From Clostridiales bacterium (lineage in GTDB: Bacteria > Bacillota > Clostridia > Christensenellales > Aristaeellaceae), in contig JAAYJP010000176.1 in assembly GCA_012522875.1 (NCBI GenBank), positions 1-8,089 of the forward strand: a stretch of DNA of 8,089 nucleotides, read 5' to 3'. The notes below the pieces were generated by a model, which was not told the DNA's origin, searched no databases, and saw only the letters and a list, made by a program, of their open reading frames with translations. The first letter of the stretch is position 1. Every line of letters begins with the position of its first letter. Shown one piece after another: positions 1-8,089 of this stretch. The translations under genes were made by a program, and so were the position numbers.

Positions 1-298
1 ACACTGCTTTGATATATCTTTTTTTGCGTGTCCGCAGATGTGTGCAAAGTCATTTCCGCCGGGAAGCAGCGGACTGATCAGCTGTTGGCGGGCACTGCCG
101 GAAGCCGGAAAAGGGAGCATGGCATATACATGGAAGAAAAAACAGCCCTTACTGCAAGAAAAGCGGATCACACTGCCCCTTCCGGTACCAGGGCCGAATG
201 ACTGGAGGGCTGGTTGGAGCCATTCCGCGCAAAACGTTTCCGATTGTGTCCGAATCCCCATTCCAAACACACCCCGTCCCTCAGCAACACCATCCCCA
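1..298. other. Intergenic stretch, nothing recognised
   Basis: No reading frame here has a convincing start, ribosome binding site or recognisable product; the best, plus 38-358, runs across the potD terminator and is low in complexity. I found no consensus promoter, tRNA or riboswitch core on either strand. A short AT-rich run lies at 11-25. It presumably separates the potD unit from the next gene, which is outside the window. Confidence 0.5.
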
Positions 299-341
299 CA
301 AAGAAAACAGCGCGGCACGATCTTCAGGAGCGCGCCGCACT
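299..341 (-). terminator. Intrinsic terminator of the tsaC-potD transcript
   Basis: On the minus strand AGTGCGGCGC (332-341) pairs with GTGCCGCGCT (309-318) over ten positions, two of them G-U, around a 13-base loop. The tract GTTTTCTTTG (299-308) follows. It lies about 85 bases beyond the potD stop and no gene intervenes, so it is the likely end of this transcript. Confidence 0.7.
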
Positions 342-377
342 GGCCGGAAATGTTTTGATGGTTAGGGGCTTAGGTCT

Positions 378-407
378 GGAAAGGGCCTCCGACAGAGGCG
401 GCCTTCC
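378..407 (-). other. Hairpin after potD without a T-tract
   Basis: GCCTC/GAGGC arms (385-389 and 395-399) around a five-base loop are extended by GGAAAGG (378-384) and CCTTCC (402-407) with an internal loop. On the minus strand it starts about 20 bases after the potD stop and has no following T-run. It may protect the 3' end of the message rather than terminate it. Confidence 0.4.
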
Positions 408-426
408 CAGATGGCGGGAATCGGTT

Positions 427-1464
427 TTAGTTCAGCAGTTTGAACTCCGCCCAGATTTCCTGGTACTTGCTTTCATAGGCACCCACATCCATGATGAACT
501 CGGTTTCACCCAGGATCTCATCCGGGATGTTGATGGCGGGGTTGTCCCTGAGGTACTCGGGGATGAACGGATAGGCCGCGGCCACGGGGGAGAGGTAGTA
601 CTGCATGCCGGCGGTGTTGCCCGCTACCTGGGCGTCCAAAAGGAAGTTGAGCAGTTTATGCGCGTTGGCGGGGTGGGGAGCGCCGGCTGAAATGACAAGG
701 GAATCAATGCCAAACCCCATGCCCTCCTCTGGGTAGACCACCTTGAGGCCGGGATTTCCGTCCATGGCCAGCAGCACAAAGGGTGTGAACATATAGCCTA
801 TGCTGGCGTCGCCCGAGATCAGGTCGTTGTGGGGCGTGTCATAGTTGAAGGCCCGGATGTTGGGGCGGAGTTTGGCCAGTTTCTCCCGGGCTTCCTCCAA
901 TTGACCATCATCCGTGGTGTTAAAAGAATAGCCCAGGGTCTTGAGCGTGATGCCGATGATGTTCCGGGCGTCATCGACGACCACGATGGAATCCTTCAGC
1001 GCGGGGTCCCAGAGGCTCCCATAGCCCGTGACCGGGATATCCACTTCGTCAGGATTGTATACGATCAGCGGGGTACCGGCCGTGTAGGGCACGGTGTATT
1101 CGTTGTTCTCATCGTAGTATTTGGACAGGAATGCCGGGTCCAGGTTCCGGTAATTGGGAAGCAGTTCCTTGTCCAGTTTCAGGAGCTTCCCATCCTTGCG
1201 AAGCATATTCAGGGCATAGTCGCTGGCCAGAATCACGTCAAAGCCATTGTCCGGGCTTTGCATCTTGATCAGCATCTCCTCATTGGTCAGAAAGGTTGAA
1301 TAATTGACCTTAATGCCTGTCTCCTGCGTGAACCTGGCGACGGTGCTGTCATCGATGTAGGTAGCCCAGGAAAACACATTGAGCACCGGTTCTTCCTTAG
1401 CCAGCGCGGGCATAAGGCCCGCGAGCATCAGGGATGCCAACAAAAGGGAAAGCAGTTTCTTCAT
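427..1464 (-). CDS. potD: Polyamine-type ABC transporter substrate-binding protein
   Basis: Extracytoplasmic binding protein of the spermidine/putrescine family, which captures a ligand and delivers it to a membrane ABC permease. It has 345 residues, the usual PotD length. Residues 1-22 form a signal peptide (Lys-Lys, a Leu-rich core, then ALA before Lys23) that looks cut by signal peptidase I. There is no lipobox cysteine and no cysteine anywhere in the protein, which is odd for a Gram-positive binding protein. Aligned from memory with E. coli PotD, the pocket residues Trp33, Tyr36, Ser81, Tyr83, Asp165, Asp254 and Tyr289 are kept. The equivalents of Glu171, Trp229 and Trp255 are Asn168, Phe226 and Gly252. 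Polyamine binding is therefore likely, but the preferred ligand is uncertain. No potA, potB or potC lies in the window, and a terminator follows the gene, so the partner permease must be elsewhere. Confidence 0.88.
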   Translation of the reverse strand: MKKLLSLLLASLMLAGLMPALAKEEPVLNVFSWATYIDDSTVARFTQETGIKVNYSTFLTNEEMLIKMQSPDNGFDVILASDYALNMLRKDGKLLKLDKELLPNYRNLDPAFLSKYYDENNEYTVPYTAGTPLIVYNPDEVDIPVTGYGSLWDPALKDSIVVVDDARNIIGITLKTLGYSFNTTDDGQLEEAREKLAKLRPNIRAFNYDTPHNDLISGDASIGYMFTPFVLLAMDGNPGLKVVYPEEGMGFGIDSLVISAGAPHPANAHKLLNFLLDAQVAGNTAGMQYYLSPVAAAYPFIPEYLRDNPAINIPDEILGETEFIMDVGAYESKYQEIWAEFKLLN

Positions 1465-1469
1465 TTTTT

Positions 1470-1474
1470 CCTCC
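1470..1474 (-). promoter_or_regulatory. Ribosome binding site of potD
   Basis: Reads GGAGG on the minus strand, five bases before the potD ATG and six bases after the tsaC stop. It fills most of the 15-base gap, leaving no room for a promoter and supporting a tsaC-potD transcript. Confidence 0.8.
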
Positions 1475-1479
1475 GTTAT

Positions 1480-2496
1480 CTATAATGATAGGATATCAAA
1501 GTCAGCGGCCCGCGCCAGGCGGTTCATCAGCGCCAGGCCAAGGCCCTCTTCCGGCAGCGCTTCAGCCAGGATCCGGCTTAAGCCCTCTTCGTCCGCCTGG
1601 CGCATGAGGGTGAAGAGGCGGTGGGCGGCCTGGTACATGTCCTTTCCCAGGCTGAAGGTCCTCAGGCCCTGGTAGGCATCGAGGCGGTCCTCCATCACCA
1701 TGACGCAGGCTTTGGCCTCCGCGCCGTACAGCGCGCGGATACGCGCGGCCACCTTGTCCCCCGGCCCTTTCACCAGGGTGATACGGGCTTTGGGGGCGTA
1801 ATGCCGGTGCCTGAGGCCGGGGGAAGGGGCTGCCTCGCCCTTTTCCAGGGGGCGCATGGCGCTATTGGCCACCAGGCACTCGCCTGCTGCCGCAGCCAGC
1901 ATCGCAGGCGTCACGGCGCCCGGGCGCAGCACTACGGGGACAAGTCCCGTGGCATCTGCCACCGTGGACTCAAGCCCTACCTCACAGGGGCCGCCGTCCA
2001 GCACCAGGGGGATAAGGCCCTGAAGGTCCGCCATCACATGATCCGCCGTGGTGGGGCTGGGAGCGCCTGAGCGGTTGGCGCTGGGGGCTGCGATGGCCAG
2101 CCCGCTGCGGGCAAGCAGTTCCCGAACGGCCGGGTGGCTGGGGGAGCGCAGGGCCACCGTATCAAGGCCCGCGGTGACCACATCCGGCACGGCATCTTTT
2201 TTTGGCACCACCAGGGTGAGGGGACCGGGCCAGAAGGCGTCCATGAGGGTTTGCGCAAGGGGGGTGATGACCGCCAGCCCTTCAGCCTGTGCCCTGTCCA
2301 GCACATGCACGATCAGCGGGTTATCCGCCGGGCGGCCCTTGGCCAGAAAAATGCCCCGCACAGCCTCCGCGTTGAGGGCGTCTGCGGCCAGGCCGTATAC
2401 CGTTTCAGTGGGCACGCCCACTGTCAGGCCCGCCTTCAATGCTTTGGATGCCAGCAGTATACCCGCCTGGTCTGCCGGAACGCGCGTGGTTTCCAT
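1480..2496 (-). CDS. tsaC: L-threonylcarbamoyladenylate synthase (Sua5/YrdC type)
   Basis: Cytoplasmic enzyme that joins threonine, bicarbonate and ATP into threonylcarbamoyl-AMP, the donor used by the TsaD complex to make t6A at position 37 of tRNAs reading ANN codons. From the start chosen here it has 338 residues, the length of two-domain Sua5 proteins rather than the short TsaC form. The YrdC domain fills about 10-205. It shows GVPTETVYGLAADA (27-40), the KGRPADNPLIVHV loop (53-65) with the nucleotide-binding K-x-R pair, and APSANRSGAPSPTTADHV (137-154). The linker SPGLRHRHYAPKA (225-237) is typical of Sua5 and leads into the C-terminal Sua5 domain, ending near EEGLGLALMNRLARAA. A longer frame reaches 2670, but its extra 58 residues match nothing in the family and overlap the structured RNA. 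potD follows after 15 bases, so the two are probably co-transcribed. The symbol sua5 is equally valid. Confidence 0.95.
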   Translation of the reverse strand: METTRVPADQAGILLASKALKAGLTVGVPTETVYGLAADALNAEAVRGIFLAKGRPADNPLIVHVLDRAQAEGLAVITPLAQTLMDAFWPGPLTLVVPKKDAVPDVVTAGLDTVALRSPSHPAVRELLARSGLAIAAPSANRSGAPSPTTADHVMADLQGLIPLVLDGGPCEVGLESTVADATGLVPVVLRPGAVTPAMLAAAAGECLVANSAMRPLEKGEAAPSPGLRHRHYAPKARITLVKGPGDKVAARIRALYGAEAKACVMVMEDRLDAYQGLRTFSLGKDMYQAAHRLFTLMRQADEEGLSRILAEALPEEGLGLALMNRLARAADFDILSL

Positions 2497-2500
2497 CCGT

Positions 2501-2509
2501 CTTCCTCTT
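2501..2509 (-). promoter_or_regulatory. Ribosome binding site that decides the tsaC start
   Basis: Reads AAGAGGAAG on the minus strand with its GAGG core seven bases before the ATG at 2494-2496. It favours this start over the in-frame ATG at 2668-2670, which would place 58 codons inside the structured RNA. Confidence 0.7.
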
Positions 2510-2517
2510 ATCGGCAA

Positions 2518-2548
2518 CAATAAGGCGGAAAGGCCTCTGCCTTCCGCC
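2518..2548 (-). terminator. Weak intrinsic terminator at the end of the structured RNA
   Basis: On the minus strand GGCGGAAGG (2540-2548 side) and CCTTTCCGCC (2524-2533 side) form a GC-rich stem with a one-base bulge, followed by the broken T-tract TTATTGTTG. The stem is good but the tract is interrupted by A and G, so partial read-through into tsaC, whose start codon is about 20 bases on, is likely. Confidence 0.65.
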
Positions 2549-2750
2549 GTCATTCCTTGGGATAAGCCCAAAGTGCCGCTGCCAGCTGTTTTTTCACCCG
2601 CTATGTTCAGCAGGTCGGCTCCCTGCAACAAATCTCTGCCTTCCCCATCGCTTACGCGGGGGCCTGGCATCCATCCGCTGACCCGGGTGCCGTAAGGTAT
2701 GATGTGGGTAAAAACAACCGACTGGCGTACACCTCAGGTCATATCCCGGC
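2518..2750 (-). ncRNA. ssrS: Structured non-coding RNA, probably 6S RNA
   Basis: A long rod can be folded by eye. The 5' arm GGGATA (2742-2747) and CCTGAGGTG (2730-2738) pairs with the 3' arm CACTTTGGG (2567-2575) and TATCCC (2559-2564), the second helix with three G-U pairs. Inside it, GCCAG (2722-2726) pairs with CTGGC (2581-2585), and TGTTTTT and ACCC (2706-2716) pair with GGGT and AAAAACA (2587-2599). A large bubble follows. Its 3' side can form a small hairpin (2604-2630), and it is capped by an apical hairpin (2637-2669) with a GTAA tetraloop. Paired ends, central bubble, apical stem, a length of about 195 nt before the terminator and a strong private promoter are the marks of 6S RNA, which mimics an open promoter and sequesters housekeeping RNA polymerase. 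The start CCTGAGGTGT also resembles Bacillus 6S RNA as I remember it. The alternative is a cis-acting leader controlling tsaC. I saw no T-box or known riboswitch core. Confidence 0.6.
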
Positions 2751-2756
2751 AGGAAC

Positions 2757-2786
2757 ATTATAAGGGTATGCCTTTTGCGCTGTCAA
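2757..2786 (-). promoter_or_regulatory. Consensus sigma-A promoter of the structured RNA
   Basis: On the minus strand TTGACA (2781-2786) and TATAAT (2757-2762) are both perfect housekeeping-sigma hexamers separated by 18 bases. Transcription should start near 2750. It is the only near-perfect promoter I see in the window. Its strength suits an abundant stable RNA better than a moderately expressed tRNA-modification gene. It probably also supplies tsaC and potD by read-through, since no other promoter is evident upstream of tsaC. Confidence 0.85.
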
Positions 2787-3004
2787 GGGCGCGGCGTTCC
2801 TGGCACGCCGTAAGCCACCCGACTGCCGGGTTGGGTTTATCACGCAAGTTCCCGTGTCTTTCGGCCAGAACCTGTCTCCCCTTTTCCAGGCGCGCCCGCA
2901 TGATGCCGTCCGGGGCTGGAAAGCCAGGCAGCACCACACGCCGCCACTTCCACCCTGCAGGTCCGGGCAACCCCTGTCCTTTCCAAGGATCAGGCCGCGG
3001 GCGA
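2787..3004. other. Intergenic stretch without a recognised gene
   Basis: About 220 bases between the rpoC terminator and the next promoter. Open frames cross it on both strands (for example minus 3057-2758, starting with TTG inside the end of rpoC), but they have no ribosome binding site, are rich in Pro, Arg and Gly as expected of random GC-rich DNA, and resemble nothing I know. Two small inverted repeats sit just upstream of the -35 box: CGGCGT/ACGCCG arms at 2792-2810 and ACCCG/CGGGT arms at 2817-2831. Neither has a T-run, so I do not call them terminators. Confidence 0.5.
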
Positions 3005-3037
3005 ATAAAAAAAGGCCGCGGCGTATCGGCCGCGGCC
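3005..3037 (-). terminator. Intrinsic terminator of the rpoBC transcript
   Basis: On the minus strand GGCCGCGGC (3029-3037) and GCCGCGGCC (3014-3022) form a perfect 9-bp, all-GC stem around a six-base loop, followed directly by seven T residues (3007-3013). It begins 16 bases after the rpoC stop. Stem strength and U-tract are textbook, so the rpoBC transcript should end here and the genes beyond need their own promoter. Confidence 0.93.
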
Positions 3038-3053
3038 CCTGAAGGTGACTTGA

Positions 3054-6611
<3,558 letters not shown>

Positions 6612-6620
6612 GCTCTATAT

Positions 6621-6626
6621 CTCCTT
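6621..6626 (-). promoter_or_regulatory. Ribosome binding site of rpoC
   Basis: Reads AAGGAG on the minus strand, nine bases before the rpoC ATG, inside the 30-base rpoB-rpoC gap. I see no promoter or terminator in that gap, which fits translation of rpoC from the rpoBC transcript. Confidence 0.8.
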
Positions 6627-6641
6627 AAGGGGCGTGCCCTG

Positions 6642-8089
6642 TCACTCGATGTCGTCGTCGTCAAAATCCAGTTCCAGGTCATCATCCAGATCATCAATGG
6701 CAGCGTCATCGCTGCCGTCATCCTCATCGTTTTCATCATTGCCCTTGGTGCGGCTGTCCTCTTCACCGGCCAGGGTGAGGTCATCCAGCACCTGGCTGAA
6801 GCTGTCGTCGATCTCCTCCAGTGTGATTTCCCCCTCGTCGCCGGTTTCGCCCTTCAGGGCGCCGGGGAGGGCGGGCATGGGCTCGTCTTCCTCAAATTCC
6901 TTGATGACGATCTGCTCCCGGTCATCGCTCCAGACCTTGATGTCCAGGCTTAAAGCCTGCAATTCCTTGATCAAAACCTTGAAACTCTCGGGAATTCCGG
7001 GGGTGGGGATGGCGTTGGCCTTGACGATGGCCTCGTAGGCTTTCACGCGGCCCACCACATCATCTGACTTGACGGTGAGGATCTCCTGCAGGGTGTTGGC
7101 GGCGCCGTAAGCCTCCAGCGCCCAGACCTCCATCTCACCAAAGCGCTGGCCGCCGAACTGGGCTTTGCCGCCCAGGGGCTGCTGGGTCACCAGGGAGTAG
7201 GGGCCGGTGGAGCGGGCATGCATCTTGTCATCCACCAGGTGGTGGAGCTTCAGATAGTACATGTAGCCCACAGTCACCTTGTTTTCAAAGGGTTCGCCTG
7301 TGCGCCCGTCATACAGGACGGACTTGCCGTCAGGGCTCAGGCCTGCCTGGATTAGGGTGTCCTCGATATCCTTCTCATTGGCGCCGTCAAACACCGGGGT
7401 GGCGATGTGCCAGCCCAGTTTCTTGGCGGCCAGGCCCAGATGAACTTCCAGCACCTGGCCCAGGTTCATGCGGGAAGGGACGCCCATGGGATTGAGCACG
7501 ATATCAAGGGGCGTGCCATCGGGCAGGAAAGGCATATCCGCCGCCGGCATAATGCGGGAGACAACGCCTTTGTTGCCGTGGCGGCCGGCCATTTTGTCGC
7601 CCACTGAAATTTTGCGTTTTTGCGCGATATACACGCGCACCATCTGGTTGACACCGGGGGACAGTTCGTCCTTGTTTTCCCGGGTGAAGAGTTTCACATC
7701 CACCACGATGCCGCTCTCGCCGTGGGGCACCTTCAGGGACGTATCCCGGACTTCCCGGGCCTTTTCGCCGAAGATGGCGCGCAGCAGGCGTTCTTCAGCG
7801 GTCAGTTCCGTTTCGCCCTTGGGCGTGACTTTACCCACCAGGATATCCCCGGCGCGCACTTCAGCGCCAATGCGGATGATGCCGAACTCGTCCAGGTCCT
7901 TGAGGGCTTCCTCACCTACATTGGGGATATCCCGGGTGATTTCCTCCGGGCCCAGCTTGGTTTCCCGGGCTTCGGACTCGTGCTCCTCGATGTGGATGGA
8001 GGTGTAAATGTCGTCGCGCACCAGTTTTTCACTGATAAGGACGGCATCCTCAAAGTTATAGCCTTCCCAGGTCATAAACCCGATAAGCA
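6642..8089 (-). CDS. rpoB: RNA polymerase beta subunit, C-terminal part (5' end outside window)
   Basis: This is the C-terminal 481 residues or so of the beta subunit of DNA-dependent RNA polymerase; the frame stays open to the window edge, so the methionine at 8073-8075 is internal. That residue is numbered 1 here. Residues 1-11 match the conserved segment with an adjacent Glu-Asp pair near the active centre. GDKMAGRHGNKG at 159-170 carries the two invariant lysines (161, 169) that contact the RNA/NTP. Residues 286-325 (ARSTGPYSLVTQQPLGGKAQ onward) form the near-invariant clamp-anchoring region. No large insertion is visible between 100 and 160, as in Gram-positive beta subunits. From about residue 382 the family consensus ends and a roughly 95-residue tail follows; 20 of its last 37 residues are Asp or Glu. 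The stop lies 30 bases before rpoC, so the two are surely co-transcribed. Confidence 0.98.
   Translation of the reverse strand, partial: LIGFMTWEGYNFEDAVLISEKLVRDDIYTSIHIEEHESEARETKLGPEEITRDIPNVGEEALKDLDEFGIIRIGAEVRAGDILVGKVTPKGETELTAEERLLRAIFGEKAREVRDTSLKVPHGESGIVVDVKLFTRENKDELSPGVNQMVRVYIAQKRKISVGDKMAGRHGNKGVVSRIMPAADMPFLPDGTPLDIVLNPMGVPSRMNLGQVLEVHLGLAAKKLGWHIATPVFDGANEKDIEDTLIQAGLSPDGKSVLYDGRTGEPFENKVTVGYMYYLKLHHLVDDKMHARSTGPYSLVTQQPLGGKAQFGGQRFGEMEVWALEAYGAANTLQEILTVKSDDVVGRVKAYEAIVKANAIPTPGIPESFKVLIKELQALSLDIKVWSDDREQIVIKEFEEDEPMPALPGALKGETGDEGEITLEEIDDSFSQVLDDLTLAGEEDSRTKGNDENDEDDGSDDAAIDDLDDDLELDFDDDDIE

Noticed and set aside
38..358. Plus-strand open frame of 106 codons at the start of the window
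   Set aside because: It crosses the potD terminator, has no ribosome binding site and has a composition rich in Pro, Ser and Arg without motifs.
2497..2670. An extra 58-residue N-terminus on TsaC from an upstream in-frame ATG
   Set aside because: It overlaps the structured RNA and its terminator, matches nothing known at the N-terminus of the family, and a good ribosome binding site precedes the ATG at 2496.
2497..2750. T-box or known metabolite riboswitch before tsaC
   Set aside because: I found no GGTGGNACC-type T-box sequence and no core motif of the cobalamin, FMN, TPP, SAM, lysine or c-di-GMP classes; the end-to-end rod fits 6S RNA better.
6645..6760. Repeat-rich tract at the end of rpoB as a separate repeat element or frameshift artefact
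   Set aside because: The frame stays open and in phase to a stop just before rpoC, and the repeats simply encode Asp and Glu runs.

Overview
The window reads as a stretch of chromosome from a fairly GC-rich Gram-positive-type bacterium, most likely of the Clostridia. The reasons are the close resemblance of the RpoB and RpoC segments to Bacillus/Clostridium subunits from memory, an RpoC of 1185 residues without the large insertions of proteobacterial beta-prime, purine-rich GGAGG-type ribosome binding sites, and U-tract terminators. I cannot place it to genus. All genes lie on the minus strand, so transcription runs from high to low coordinates. Most of the content is housekeeping; I see no mobile element, CRISPR array, tRNA or rRNA.

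Region by region, in the direction of transcription: 8089-6642 is the 3' third of rpoB (cut by the window edge), ending in a very acidic tail. After 30 bases comes complete rpoC (6611-3054), closed by a textbook intrinsic terminator (3005-3037). About 220 bases without a recognised gene follow (2787-3004). A consensus promoter (TTGACA, 18 bases, TATAAT; 2757-2786) then drives a structured RNA of about 195 nt plus a terminator hairpin (2518-2750). Its two ends pair into a long rod with a central bubble, which best fits 6S RNA (ssrS). Only about 20 bases after that hairpin, tsaC/sua5 begins (2496-1480), followed after 15 bases by potD (1464-427), a polyamine-type substrate-binding protein. An intrinsic terminator at 299-341 ends this unit, and bases 1-298 hold nothing I can name.

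Functionally, rpoB-rpoC encode the catalytic core of RNA polymerase. If the RNA is 6S, the gene next to them encodes an RNA that binds and restrains that enzyme in slow growth. tsaC makes the threonylcarbamoyl-adenylate used for the t6A modification of tRNA, and it appears to be reached by transcripts that read through the RNA's weak terminator, together with potD. The potD gene stands without potABC in this window and its product lacks a lipoprotein cysteine. The RNA identification, the read-through arrangement and the odd PotD are the points most worth checking.
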